64,000 nt of DNA from Streptococcus cristatus AS 1.3089 (GCF_000385925.1 NC_021175.1:146501-210500), one strand, 5' to 3'; numbered from the stretch's first letter, positions 45,878 to 56,416 are shown. The notes: generated by a model from the letters alone, not told the origin. A program made the numbers and translations.

Positions 45878-48800
45878 ATGAAGAAAAGGGAATTTTATGA
45901 AAAAAGAGTCACTGGTGACATATACCAGCGCTATTCTTTTAGAAAGCTGTCTGTAGGTCTAGTTTCCGCTACTATCGGAAGCTTCTTTTTGTGTACCACA
46001 ATGGGAGGAGCTATCAGCTCTGTTGAGGCAGCGGAAGTGTCTGCCAATCATTCTACCGTCGTTCAGTATCACTATGTGGTGGAAAGCGATCTGACTGAGG
46101 CTGAAAAAGCTGCTATTGTGAAGGAACTTCCCAAATTTGCGGAAGAAAATTCGGACGCTTATTATTTGGTTTACCGTCCGACAAAGCAAGAAAGCTTGTT
46201 AGGAAAGCTCCCTAAGACAGGAGAGTCAGGCCTTTTGGGAGCGGCTTTTGCAGCTACAGGACTGGCCTTGGTCGTTTTAGTGCTGGCGCGAGGAAAAAAT
46301 GGCAAGAGATACCTGTCTTCTATTTTGCTTGTGACAGGCTTGGGTTCTGTGCTTCTGCCAGCTTCTGTTTTGGCAGTCAGCAGTATGGATTTGGCTGCCT
46401 ATAATCAAAGCCTGACGTTGGCCGTTGGCGATCAGTTGCCAGAACCATTGAAAATTGCTGGCTACCAGTATATTGGTTACCTTAAAAAAGAAGCGCAGCA
46501 TCAACCGGCTCAAACGGGAAATTCTCAACTTCCAGCTCCGCAAAAGGAGACTCCAGCGAGTCAGCCTGATCAACAGTTGAAAGATTTAGCAGGTCGCCCT
46601 AAGCATACTGAAGCTCTGAAAGAGGCGCAGCCTGCTGGCGGAGACCATCTCTCCCAGAAGGAAAGGGAGGAAATTGCTGCTAAAGAAGGGCAATTTGCTC
46701 GTCAAACGCCTGTTCATGAGCGACCAGAACTGCAATTTACAAGTCAAGCAACGACCCAGACCCAAGAAATTCCCTATAAAACGGAGTATCAGTATTCAGA
46801 CGACTTAGCCGAAGGACAATCCCGAGTGATTCGCGCGGGCATTCCAGGAACTCGCAAGATCGTTACACGTCATTATAGTGTTGAGGGAAAAGTCGTAGAG
46901 AGCAAGCAGGTTTCCGATCAAGTAACCACTGAGCCTGTTTCAGAAGTTGTTTTAGTCGGGACTGCAGCAAATAAGACTGTTCCTAAAGAAGCTCCAATCC
47001 ATGAAGTTTCAGAGCTCACTAGTTATGGCACCGTTCCAGATACCGCTCCCGTGCATGAGAAATCAGAGTTGTCAGGCTATGGTACGGTACCCGATAGCGC
47101 TCCCGTGCACGAGAAACCTGAGTTAACTAGTTATGGTACAGTCCCAGATATCGCTCCTGTGCACGAGAAACCCGAGTTGTCTGCCTATGGCACAGTTCCA
47201 GATACTGCTCCCGTACACGAGAAACCTGAGTTAACTAGCTATGGCGTTGTTCCAGATAGCGCTCCCGTGCAAGCGAAACCCGAGTTGTCTAGTTATGGCA
47301 CGGTACCTGCTAGCGCTCCCGTACACGAGAACCCTGAGTTAACTGACTATGGTACAGTACCTGCTAATGCTCCGGTGCACGAGGTTCCCGAGTTGCCTGG
47401 TTATGGCATGGTCCCAGATACCGCTCCCGTGCAAGAAGTCCCCGAGTTAACTTCGTATGGTACAGTCCCCGATAGCGCTCCCGTGCATGAAGTTCCAGAG
47501 TTAACTGATTATAGCACGGTTCCAGATAGCGCTCCCGTGCATAAGGTTCCCGAGTTGTCTGGTTATGGCACGGTACCTGCTAGCGCTCCTGTGCACAAGA
47601 AGCCGGAGTTAACTGGTCATGGTACGGTACCCGATACCGCTCCTGTGCACGAGGTTCCCGAGCTTACTAGTTATGGCACAGTCCCTACTAGCGCCCCCGT
47701 GCAAGAAGTCCCCGAGTTGTCTGATTATGGCACGGTTCCAGATAGCGCTCCTGTGCACGAGAAACCAGAGCTGTCTGTCCATGGTACAGTTCCAGATACG
47801 GCCCCTGTGCACGAAGTCCCAGAGCTCACTAATTATGGCACAGTCCCTGATACCGCTCCAGTACATGAAGTTCCCGAGTTGTCTGATTATGGCACAGTCC
47901 CCGCTAGTGCTCCTGTGCACGAGAACCCCGAGTTGTCTGGTTATGGCACAGTCCCCGCTAGTGCTCCTGTGCACGAGAAACCAGAGTTAACTGCCTATGG
48001 TACAGTTCCAGATAGCGCTCCAGTTCATGAGGTTCCCGAGCTCACTAGTTATGGTACGGTCCCAGATAGTGCTCCTGTGCATGAAGTCCCCGAGTTAACG
48101 GAGTATGGTACGGTACCCGATAGCGCTCCTGTGCACGATAAACCCGAGTTAACTGATTATAGCACGGTCCCTGATACCGCTCCCGTACACGATAAACCCG
48201 AGTTGTCTGATTATGGCACGGTTCCTGCTAGCGCTCCTGTACACGAGAAGTCTGAGTTAACTGCCTATGGCACCGTTCCAGATAGTGCTCCCGTGCATGA
48301 GGTTCTCGAGTTAGAGTTGGTTACAAAGGATGAAACTCGGGTGGAGAAGACTGCTTTTAACATCGAGGAACAATATACTGATGAGTTACCTCAGGACGCT
48401 CGCCAAATCGTCACTCCAGGAGTACCAGGCGAGCGAACCATCAAGACTCGTATCTATACTTCCAACGGCCAAGAGATTGCCCGCCAAGAATTGTCCAACG
48501 AGGAAACTTTAGCTCCAGTCACACAAGTTGTCAAAATTGGCACCGCCAAGTCCTATATGGTACCGAGCACCGCTCCGCAAGAGTCCGCTTTACCAGAATA
48601 TCCGCTGACTTATAAGGATGAAACGCGCGTAGAGAAAATCGATTTCACCACGCGAGAGGAAGAAACGGATGATCTTGTCCAAGGCGCTCGTCAAATCGTC
48701 ACTCCAGGAGTGCAGGGCGAGCGAATCATCAAGACTCGAGTTTATACTTCTAACGGCCAGGAACTTGCCCGCCAAGAATTGTCCAACGAGGAAACTTTAA

Positions 48801-51800
48801 CTCCGGTCACACAAGTTGTCAAAATTGGCACCGCCAAGTCACATATGGTGCCAAGCACCGCTCCGCAAGAGTCTGCTTTACCAGAATATCCGCTGACCTA
48901 TGCGGATGAAACGCGCGTAGAGAAAATCGATTTCACCCCGCGAGAGGAAGAAACGGATGAACTTGTGCAGGGTGCCCGCCGCATCGTCACTCCAGGAGTG
49001 CCAGGCGAACGAACCATCAAGACTCGTGTTTATACTTCCAATGGTCAAGAGATTGCCCGCCAAGAATTGTCCAACGAGGAAACTTTAGCTCCAGTCACAC
49101 AGCTTGTCAAAATTGGCACCGCCAAGCCACATATGTTACCAAGCACTGCCCCGCAAGAGCCCGCTTTACCAGAATATCTGCTGACTTATAAGGATGAAAC
49201 GCGCGTAGAGAAAATCGATTTCACCACTCGAGAGGAAGAGACGGATGAACTTGTGCAGGGTGCCCGCCAAATCGCAACTTCAGGTGTTCAAGGCGAGCGA
49301 ACCATCAAGACTCGTGTTTATACTTCCAACGGCCAAGAACTTGCTCGTCAAGAATTGTCCAACGAGGAAACTTTAGCTCCAGTCACACAAGTTGTCAAAA
49401 TTGGCACTACCAAGCCACATATGGTACCGAGCACTGCCCTGCAAGAGCCCGCGTTACCAGAATATCCGCTGACTTATAAGGATGAAACGCGAGTAGAAAA
49501 AATCAACTTCACCACGCGAGAGGAAGAAACGGATGAGCTAGTTCGTGGCGCTCGCTACATCGTCACTCCAGGCGTTCAGGGCGAACGTACCATCAAGACT
49601 CGAGTTTATACTTCTAATGGTCAGGAAATTGACCGTCAGGAACTTTCTAATGAGCAAACGCGGGCAGCAGTTGCTCAGCTTGTCAAAGTTGGCACAATGA
49701 AACCGCATAGGGTACCAAGTGATGCCCCGCAAGTGGAAGCCTTGAAAGAGTTCGAGCTGATTTCGCTTCACAATCTACTGACAGAAGCAGAGAAAATCAA
49801 GACTCAGGCTCGTTATTTCAACGATAGTCCAAGTCACCAAGCAGCCTATGATACCGCTTTGGTGGCAGGTCAAGCGCTTCTGAGTCAATCACAAGCCAGT
49901 CAAGCGGAAGTCGACCAGCTGGTGGCTCAAATCAATCAAGCCAAGGCTCAGTTACAGGGGCTTGAAGTGGACAAAACACGCTTGCGGAATGAACATGATT
50001 TGGGCAGAACTGTGCAGACGACCGTCCAATACAAGAATGCGGATGCAGATAAGAAAGCAGCCTATACAAACGAATTGGCCAAGGCAGAAGGAATTCTGAA
50101 TAATCAAACTGCCACACAAGTGCAGGTCAATCAAGCTTTTGCCAGCCTGACAGCAAGCAAGACTACTCTAAATGGTGTGCCTAAGGTCAAGCCGACAGTT
50201 TCGATCTTAAGTCTGACAGAAAATCCAGAGGACAAGTCGGTCACGGTTCAATATAGCTTAGAAGACAAGACAAAATCCTTCCGTTCAGCGACTGCTGAAT
50301 TGTACAAGGGAGACCAGCTTGTCCGCTCGCTTCCGATTGACAATGTGGCAGGAAGTCTGAAAATCGATGACTTGGATTATTACACAGGCTATACCCTGAA
50401 AACTAAGCTGACTTATGAGCTGGATGCTGGCAGCCTGACTGATCTTGAAAAAGATAGCCGCAACTTTGAGTTGCAATACAAGAAGATTGCCTTCCGTGAT
50501 ATTGATTCGGCAGAGTTTTACAGAAAAGAAAAGGACCAGTTCAAGCGTGTCGTTTCCATGAGTGCTATACCTACGGACCTGTCTAACTATTTTGTTAAAG
50601 TCAAATCAAGTGAAGCCAAGGACATGCTTCTGCCGGTTCACAGCATGGCAGAAGGCCAGAAGGATGGTAAGGCTGTCTACAAGGTAAGGGTCTCTCTGCC
50701 TGAGCTGGTGCAAGAGGGGGAAACAGGCTACAAGTCTGGCTATGACTTCTATATCAGCAGGGCAGTGCCTAGTCAGCAAAATGTCTACACGAGCTTTGCT
50801 GGTTTGGTAGACGCCATGAAGAAAAATATGGCTGGCAACTTTGTTCTAGGAGCCGATTTGGATGCTAGTGAGGTCAGTCTGGCACCTGCAGATTATGTCT
50901 ACCTCCGAGGGAACTTCACAGGCAGTCTGACTGGCAATCACAATGGCAAGCAGTATGCGATTTATAATCTAGCCAAGCCTTTGTTTGAAAACCTCAAGAG
51001 CGGTTCCTCTATTTCTAATCTGGACCTGAAAGAGGTCAATATTGTCGGAACCTATGACTCTGCTGCATTGGCTCGTAGTGCAGATAATGCGCGAATCACT
51101 GATGTTTCTGCTCAAGGTAGGGTGTCGGTAGTGGGCAATGCTTCCCAAGTAGCTGGTTTGGTCGTTGTTGCAAGCAATAGCCAAATCACCAACAGCTCCT
51201 TTACAGGAACTATCCAGACCAATGACAAGCAGTACAAGGCCTATAATGTCGGCGGTTTAGTTGCCAACCTCAAGGGAGGAAATTCCTTGCTCAGTCAGAG
51301 CAGGGCAGATGTGACCATTCTGGCAGGTGCTCGAACAAACGAACAGCGCTTCGGCGGTTTAGTCGGTCGCTTGGAAGACAATGCCCGCATCAGCCGTTCT
51401 TATGTGACTGGAAAGATCCAAAATTCCACCAAGAACGGTCAAATCGGGGGAGTAGTTGGTTCCAATTACTTTAATGGCTTGATTGACAATGTCATCAGCA
51501 ATGTCAGCGGTACAAATGTTTACAGCATTTCTGGCGACCAAGATTACAAGAATGATCGCATCAGAGAAGCCTATGCCGTTGAAGGAAACGAAACTCTAGG
51601 CAATGATCAGTTTGTCACGTCTACTCTAACTTTGGACCAGGCAGAAGAGAAGCTGGCGAGCCTAAATATCACAACCACGCTAGAAGACAGCAATCTCAAT
51701 CTCCATACTGTTGACTACAGCAAGGAAAAGAATGCTCGTGAAGACCGTCTGATAGCCTATGCCAATATGGAAAAACTCCTGCCATTCTACAATAAGGAAA

Positions 51801-54283
51801 CCATCGTTGCCTACGGAAATAAACTTCCAGATAATCACAAGCTCAATACAGAGTATCTGCTGGATGTGGTTCCGATGAAAGGCGATCAGATGATCACTGA
51901 TATCCATAGCAACAAGACTGCGATTAACCGCCTGATGCTGCACTTTGAGGATAAGACGGTTGACTACCTGAATCTGACCTATAAGGGAGACTTCAAACAT
52001 CAAGCTATCGCAGAATACACTGTAAATGGCTTAGACCTCCTTTATACACCAGAAGCCTTCCTATCAGACTATAGCAGGGTTCTCAATCAAGTGCTGCCAG
52101 AGTTGAACAAGGTTGCCCTTGACTCACCAGCCATGAGGACTGTTTTAGGAGTGAATGCGGATGCTTCTCTGGATGAGCTCTATCTGGACACAGCCTTTGA
52201 GCAAGTCAAGACCAAGCTGGCAGAAGAGTTACGCAAGGTGTTAACTATGGACCAGTCCATCAATACGGAAGGCGATGTTGTAGCTGACTATGTAGCCCAG
52301 AAGATTACAGCCAATAAGGAAGCCTTCCTGCTGGGTCTGACCTATCTCAACCGTTGGTATAATATCAACTATGACAAGACCAATGTCAAGGATTTGTCGG
52401 CCTATAAGTTTGACTTCTTTGGCAATCATAAGGCTTCAACGCTAGACACCATCATTGCACTCGGTCAGTCTGGTTTTGAAAATCTCAAGGCCAAGAATAA
52501 TCATCTGGCTTACGATAACTCGCTCGCTGAAGCGACTGGTAAGCGCGGTCTCTTCAACTATCTGGAAAGCTATCGTCAGCTCTTCCTGCCAGACAAGACC
52601 AATAACGAATGGCTCAAGACCAATACAAAAGCCTACATTGTTGAGTCTAAGTCGGATATAGCAGAAGCTAGACAGCTTCAGGATGCAGCTAAGGACAAGA
52701 GCAAGTATTCTGTCGGCGTTTACGACAAGATTACTGCGGATAATTGGGAACACAAGGGCATGCTCCTGCCACTCTTGACCATGACTGAGAAGGGTGTCTA
52801 TGTCATCTCCAATATGTCCACCGTCTCCATGGGAGCTTATGATCGCTACCGTGATCTGGTTGATGGCAAGGTACGGACAGATGCAGAGCTGGCTGAGTAT
52901 GTCGAAGACCGAGTTAGAAAGTCAGCTGAATGGCAGCGTGACCACTATGATTTCTGGTATAAGATTTTAAGTCCTGAAAGCAAGGACAAGCTCTTCCGTT
53001 CTGTTCTGGTTTATGATGGTTTCTTATTGAAAGATAAGACTGGGCAAACTTACTGGGCTTCAGCTAATGACAAGAAATCACTGGCTATGCAGGAATTCTT
53101 TGGACCAGCCGGCAAATGGTACCCAAGTAAGGGCTACAATGCCTATGCTACGGGAAGTGTTACCCACTTTGATAGGGCACGCTTGTTAGAAGACTATGGG
53201 AACTCCGTCTATACCCATGAGATGACCCATAATTCCGATGGTTCTATCTACTTTGAAGGTTATGGTCGCCGCGAAGGACTGGGGGCTGAGCTCTATGCGC
53301 GTGGTCTCTTGCAGTCTACACCAAGTCCAAATGAGCCTACCATTACCCTCAATACCCTCTTCAAGACGGACAAGGATTCTAAGACACGGATGCATACCTA
53401 CAACTTCAAGGAACGTGTCCAAAATGCGGCAGATTTGCAGCACTATGTCCATGGCATGTTTGACATGATTTACACGCTGGATTACCTAGAGGGGACTTCG
53501 ATGGTCAAGCAGAGCGATGCAGCCAAGCTCCAGTGGTTCAGAAAGATGGAGAATTACTATATCACAGATAAATATGGTAAGCAGACCCATGCTGGTAACC
53601 AGACACGCAGCTTCACTGCTGAGGAAATCAAGCAGCTGACCAGCTTTGAGTCCCTGATTGACAATGATGTCATCACCCGTCGGGAGAATAAGGATAGCGG
53701 ACAGTACCCACGCAATGGCTACCTCAGTCTCAGTCTCTTCTCGCCAATTTACTCAGCCTTGAGCAACCCGACTGGGGCGCCGGGTGATGTCATGTTCCGT
53801 CGCACGGCCTATGAATTACTAGCAGCCAAGGGCTACCATGAAGGATTTGTCCCTTATGTTTCAGGTAAATTCTCCGAAGAAGCTGTCTCAGAAGGCAAGA
53901 CAACTTGGGATGGCTGGCTCAGGAGAGATGTTGGTCTGGTGACAGACCAGAAGGTCTTGGAAAATGTATTCAAGGGTGAGTATGCTTCATGGGCAGCCTT
54001 CAAGAAGGCCATGTACCAAGAGCGGATTGACCAGCTGACCAAGCTCAAACCAATCACCATTGAGTACGAACTCAGAAATCCAAACAGTACCAAGCAAGTA
54101 ACCATTCGTTCTTATGCAGAGATGCAGAAGCTGATGGACGAAGCAGTCGCAGAGGATGTGCGCAACATTACCAATGCGACAAATCGTGTGGAAGCTAGCT
54201 GGGTCAACCTGCTCAAGAAGAAGATTTACAACGCCTATCTTCGTGAGACAGACGACTTCAGGCAGTCAATCTTTAATAAATAA
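45878..54283 (+). CDS. iga: IgA1-specific zinc metalloprotease, M26 family
   Basis: A 2801-residue surface protease that cuts the hinge of human IgA1. It has a YSIRK-type signal (YSFRKLSVGLVSATIGSFF), then, unusually early as in all streptococcal IgA1 proteases, LPKTGE near residue 110 with two hydrophobic segments. A G5-like domain, 25 repeats of 18 residues, five further G5-type repeats, FIVAR-like helices (about 1290-1430) and a GLUG-like region (about 1700-1880) follow. The catalytic site is H2447-E-M-T-H2451 with E2471 as third zinc ligand. There is no Shine-Dalgarno sequence before the ATG. It is monocistronic. The substrate follows from the family; the repeats resemble those of S. sanguinis. 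Confidence 0.93.
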   Translation: MKKREFYEKRVTGDIYQRYSFRKLSVGLVSATIGSFFLCTTMGGAISSVEAAEVSANHSTVVQYHYVVESDLTEAEKAAIVKELPKFAEENSDAYYLVYRPTKQESLLGKLPKTGESGLLGAAFAATGLALVVLVLARGKNGKRYLSSILLVTGLGSVLLPASVLAVSSMDLAAYNQSLTLAVGDQLPEPLKIAGYQYIGYLKKEAQHQPAQTGNSQLPAPQKETPASQPDQQLKDLAGRPKHTEALKEAQPAGGDHLSQKEREEIAAKEGQFARQTPVHERPELQFTSQATTQTQEIPYKTEYQYSDDLAEGQSRVIRAGIPGTRKIVTRHYSVEGKVVESKQVSDQVTTEPVSEVVLVGTAANKTVPKEAPIHEVSELTSYGTVPDTAPVHEKSELSGYGTVPDSAPVHEKPELTSYGTVPDIAPVHEKPELSAYGTVPDTAPVHEKPELTSYGVVPDSAPVQAKPELSSYGTVPASAPVHENPELTDYGTVPANAPVHEVPELPGYGMVPDTAPVQEVPELTSYGTVPDSAPVHEVPELTDYSTVPDSAPVHKVPELSGYGTVPASAPVHKKPELTGHGTVPDTAPVHEVPELTSYGTVPTSAPVQEVPELSDYGTVPDSAPVHEKPELSVHGTVPDTAPVHEVPELTNYGTVPDTAPVHEVPELSDYGTVPASAPVHENPELSGYGTVPASAPVHEKPELTAYGTVPDSAPVHEVPELTSYGTVPDSAPVHEVPELTEYGTVPDSAPVHDKPELTDYSTVPDTAPVHDKPELSDYGTVPASAPVHEKSELTAYGTVPDSAPVHEVLELELVTKDETRVEKTAFNIEEQYTDELPQDARQIVTPGVPGERTIKTRIYTSNGQEIARQELSNEETLAPVTQVVKIGTAKSYMVPSTAPQESALPEYPLTYKDETRVEKIDFTTREEETDDLVQGARQIVTPGVQGERIIKTRVYTSNGQELARQELSNEETLTPVTQVVKIGTAKSHMVPSTAPQESALPEYPLTYADETRVEKIDFTPREEETDELVQGARRIVTPGVPGERTIKTRVYTSNGQEIARQELSNEETLAPVTQLVKIGTAKPHMLPSTAPQEPALPEYLLTYKDETRVEKIDFTTREEETDELVQGARQIATSGVQGERTIKTRVYTSNGQELARQELSNEETLAPVTQVVKIGTTKPHMVPSTALQEPALPEYPLTYKDETRVEKINFTTREEETDELVRGARYIVTPGVQGERTIKTRVYTSNGQEIDRQELSNEQTRAAVAQLVKVGTMKPHRVPSDAPQVEALKEFELISLHNLLTEAEKIKTQARYFNDSPSHQAAYDTALVAGQALLSQSQASQAEVDQLVAQINQAKAQLQGLEVDKTRLRNEHDLGRTVQTTVQYKNADADKKAAYTNELAKAEGILNNQTATQVQVNQAFASLTASKTTLNGVPKVKPTVSILSLTENPEDKSVTVQYSLEDKTKSFRSATAELYKGDQLVRSLPIDNVAGSLKIDDLDYYTGYTLKTKLTYELDAGSLTDLEKDSRNFELQYKKIAFRDIDSAEFYRKEKDQFKRVVSMSAIPTDLSNYFVKVKSSEAKDMLLPVHSMAEGQKDGKAVYKVRVSLPELVQEGETGYKSGYDFYISRAVPSQQNVYTSFAGLVDAMKKNMAGNFVLGADLDASEVSLAPADYVYLRGNFTGSLTGNHNGKQYAIYNLAKPLFENLKSGSSISNLDLKEVNIVGTYDSAALARSADNARITDVSAQGRVSVVGNASQVAGLVVVASNSQITNSSFTGTIQTNDKQYKAYNVGGLVANLKGGNSLLSQSRADVTILAGARTNEQRFGGLVGRLEDNARISRSYVTGKIQNSTKNGQIGGVVGSNYFNGLIDNVISNVSGTNVYSISGDQDYKNDRIREAYAVEGNETLGNDQFVTSTLTLDQAEEKLASLNITTTLEDSNLNLHTVDYSKEKNAREDRLIAYANMEKLLPFYNKETIVAYGNKLPDNHKLNTEYLLDVVPMKGDQMITDIHSNKTAINRLMLHFEDKTVDYLNLTYKGDFKHQAIAEYTVNGLDLLYTPEAFLSDYSRVLNQVLPELNKVALDSPAMRTVLGVNADASLDELYLDTAFEQVKTKLAEELRKVLTMDQSINTEGDVVADYVAQKITANKEAFLLGLTYLNRWYNINYDKTNVKDLSAYKFDFFGNHKASTLDTIIALGQSGFENLKAKNNHLAYDNSLAEATGKRGLFNYLESYRQLFLPDKTNNEWLKTNTKAYIVESKSDIAEARQLQDAAKDKSKYSVGVYDKITADNWEHKGMLLPLLTMTEKGVYVISNMSTVSMGAYDRYRDLVDGKVRTDAELAEYVEDRVRKSAEWQRDHYDFWYKILSPESKDKLFRSVLVYDGFLLKDKTGQTYWASANDKKSLAMQEFFGPAGKWYPSKGYNAYATGSVTHFDRARLLEDYGNSVYTHEMTHNSDGSIYFEGYGRREGLGAELYARGLLQSTPSPNEPTITLNTLFKTDKDSKTRMHTYNFKERVQNAADLQHYVHGMFDMIYTLDYLEGTSMVKQSDAAKLQWFRKMENYYITDKYGKQTHAGNQTRSFTAEEIKQLTSFESLIDNDVITRRENKDSGQYPRNGYLSLSLFSPIYSALSNPTGAPGDVMFRRTAYELLAAKGYHEGFVPYVSGKFSEEAVSEGKTTWDGWLRRDVGLVTDQKVLENVFKGEYASWAAFKKAMYQERIDQLTKLKPITIEYELRNPNSTKQVTIRSYAEMQKLMDEAVAEDVRNITNATNRVEASWVNLLKKKIYNAYLRETDDFRQSIFNK
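46977..48315 (+). repeat. 25 tandem 54-bp repeats in IgA1 protease
   Basis: Consecutive 18-residue units of the form TVPDSAPVHEKPELTSYG. Position 4-5 alternates DT, DS, AS; position 9-11 HEK, HEV, QEV; position 14-16 LTS, LSD, LTD. I count 25, the first and last divergent. High identity between units makes the number prone to change by recombination. Confidence 0.9.
48316..49755 (+). repeat. Five G5-type repeats in IgA1 protease
   Basis: Five units of about 95 residues, each starting DETRVEK and containing GVPGERTIKTRVYTSNGQE and later VVKIGTAK. Units 2 to 4 are nearly identical in nucleotides. A more divergent sixth unit precedes the 54-bp repeats at about 46750-46975. Confidence 0.85.
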
Positions 54284-54307
54284 GCCTTAGGTGGCTTGTC
54301 GAAAATA

Positions 54308-54355
54308 GAAAAAAGCTCATGAATCAGCTGAAAAACTGGCTTCATGAGCTTTTTA
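54308..54355 (+). terminator. Terminator of IgA1 protease gene
   Basis: AAAAGCTCATGAA (54311-54323) pairs perfectly with TTCATGAGCTTTT (54341-54353); A and T tracts on both sides let it act in both directions. Confidence 0.88.
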
Positions 54356-54367
54356 TTTGTTGAAATT

Positions 54368-55160
54368 CTAGATGGATGCTTCAATCAAGCGCTTAAGATT
54401 GTCTAGGAGGCTATCCAAGGCTAGGACCGCTTTCTGTTGCTGATCTGGCTGGTAGAGATGTTGGAAGTAGTCTTGGATATTGGCTTCAAAATCCCGAGGC
54501 AGACGGGAGCAATTTTCTTTGGCATACTGGAGCATGCGCTTTTCGCCTGGATGGAGCTGCTCATTGAGGGTAAAGAGGACATCAAAGTAAGAGGCGAAAA
54601 ACTCACTGCTGCGGTGATTGATACTGAGCAGGTCTTGGCGCTTGAGAGTCTTTTTTAATCTGTCTTGAAAAAGCTGGCATGGCTTGGTCGAGGAGCAGGA
54701 GCTGCTTGCTGATGATATTCTTTTTCAGCTCAGCTGGATAGGGCAGGCTGTACTTGCTCTGGAGGGCAGCGTAGCGGCCATCTCGATCGTAGAGAATCTT
54801 GCTGTGAACCAGATTGTACCACATACAGGTGGTGTAAGAATTCTGGGCTTGGTGCTCTAAGACGACGGTCTGCAGGTCTTGGTCAAAGTCGTCCAGCGAG
54901 CGGTAAATCAGCTCAATCTCGATACCATTATTGAGGACGCAGTCGTCCTCTAGTTCCCAAAATTGATTGCCAATTTCCATATAGGAGCAGTACTTGCTGA
55001 GGATTTCTTGGCGGATGGCTGGCGCGAGAGGAGCGCTCAGGTAGACATAGACATCATAGTCTGAGTCTTGGTCAAAATGTTGCCCGGCCCGTGAGCCTCC
55101 TAGAGCCAGAGCTTCTACTTGCTCCAGTTGGGCTAATTCTTTAAAGAGATTTTGTGGCAT
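54368..55160 (-). pseudogene. Nucleotidyltransferase, frameshifted
   Basis: A pol-beta-type nucleotidyltransferase of about 263 residues with the active-site pattern GGSRAGQHFDQDSDYDVYVY near residue 21. The frame reading from 55160 breaks at a run of six A on the minus strand (54651-54656). With five, it continues as TLKRQDLLSINHRSSEFF through a normal helical C-terminal domain to a stop at 54368-54370. Because the downstream part keeps its sense, the change is recent or a read error. The substrate is unknown; the layout resembles DUF4037-type transferases. Confidence 0.72.
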
Positions 55161-55299
55161 AATCTTGTCCTTCTTATTTTTTTTGACATCATTCTAGCAA
55201 AAAGTGAAAAGGTTTGCAAGGGGGTAAATGGGATCTTTTCTTTCTTTTTCTTCAAAAACTTGCTATATTAGAAATGACTAAGTAGAAGGAGTTTTGGCT

Positions 55300-55734
55300 A
55301 TGTGTGTAGAGTGTTATATTGACCAGAGCAGGGTGACACCCTTGCTTCATCCCTTGGACTGTCTGAGAGAGCATAGGCAGTATATCTGTGGGCATTGTGG
55401 ACGTTGTATCTGCATTGAGCAGACAAAAAATGGTCTGCAACGCTGGAATTTCCCTTTCAAATCTTTAGAGATTGCCAAGTATTATTTGCGGGTAGCGGAT
55501 GTGACCATGCAGGCGCCCTGCGGTATTTATCAAATCCAGTCAGACAAGGGACGAGTGTCTTACAAGATTTTTGCCAATCTGACTGATTTAGAAGCCTATC
55601 TGAAGAAGAATCCCGATAAAAGCTGTGCCAGCCGTCAGCCTAGCTTTATCATGCCTTCTTATCAGGAATTTCCTGAGAGTCAGGTAAGGAAGCTAAGCGC
55701 CCAAGAAGTAGACACATATATGGCAGAGAGATGA
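55300..55734 (+). CDS. Cysteine-rich protein, unknown
   Basis: A 144-residue protein whose first 45 residues carry several cysteine and histidine pairs (CVEC near 2, CGHCGRCIC near 30), arranged like a small zinc-binding domain. A soluble domain follows. I chose ATG 55300, eight bases behind AAGGAG. A GNAT gene follows 52 bases later with its own binding site. No family recognised. Confidence 0.7.
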   Translation: MCVECYIDQSRVTPLLHPLDCLREHRQYICGHCGRCICIEQTKNGLQRWNFPFKSLEIAKYYLRVADVTMQAPCGIYQIQSDKGRVSYKIFANLTDLEAYLKKNPDKSCASRQPSFIMPSYQEFPESQVRKLSAQEVDTYMAER

Positions 55735-55786
55735 GAATTTTCTGCTTAGAACAAATGAAATACGTTAAAAATATAGAGGAGAAGCA

Positions 55787-56416
55787 ATGATGATTGAAAT
55801 TCGCAAGGAATATCCTTCAGAATACCATGAGGTTGAAAATCTAGTTAGAGAGGCCTTTTGGAATGTCTATCGGCCGGGTTGTGCGGAACATCTGATTTTG
55901 CACCAATTTCGTCAGCATCCAAACTATTTAGAAAACCTATCCAAAGTTATTTTGGTAGATGGTCAACTTGCAGGGCAGATTATGTTTAGCAAAGCCCAGC
56001 TTCGCCATGAGCAGACTGGACAGGTCAAGGAAATTGCTACCTTTGGTCCTTTTGCTATCCTACCAGTTTTTCAAAAGCAAGGTTTTGGAGAAAAATTAGC
56101 TCAGGCAGCTATCCGTCAGGCGAGGGAGGAAGGTTTTTCCCATATCGTTCTCTTCGGCAATCCAGCCTACTATCCCAAATACGGTTTTGTGACGGCTAGT
56201 GATTATGGTATTTATCTGGACGGTCAGGACAAGGAGGAGATTTTGGATTTTGTCATGGCGCTGGACCTCCAGAGGGACGGCAGTGTGACTCGGGAAAATG
56301 GACCTTGGCTCTATCGAGATCCAGAAGGTTATGAAGTAGATGAAGCGGAGCTGGAAGTGTTTGACCGCAAATTCCCACCCAAGAAGAAGGAAAAACTGCC
56401 GGGACAGCTGGGCTAG
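55787..56416 (+). CDS. GNAT family N-acetyltransferase
   Basis: A 209-residue acetyltransferase with the acetyl-CoA segment FGPFAILPVFQKQGFGEKL near residue 84 and the typical YYPKYGFVTASDYGI that follows in the YhbS-like branch. GAGGAG lies upstream. Substrate unknown. The C-terminal KFPPKKKEKLPGQLG is an unusually basic tail. Confidence 0.85.
   Translation: MMIEIRKEYPSEYHEVENLVREAFWNVYRPGCAEHLILHQFRQHPNYLENLSKVILVDGQLAGQIMFSKAQLRHEQTGQVKEIATFGPFAILPVFQKQGFGEKLAQAAIRQAREEGFSHIVLFGNPAYYPKYGFVTASDYGIYLDGQDKEEILDFVMALDLQRDGSVTRENGPWLYRDPEGYEVDEAELEVFDRKFPPKKKEKLPGQLG

Noticed and set aside
46200..46230. LPKTGE sorting signal near the N-terminus of the protease as evidence of a fusion or misassembly
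   Set aside because: Streptococcal IgA1 proteases normally carry the LPXTG motif and two hydrophobic segments at the N-terminal end, so this is expected.
47600..47990. Long open frames on both strands inside the protease repeats
   Set aside because: The 54-bp period keeps all six frames open by chance; composition and repeats follow the protease frame.
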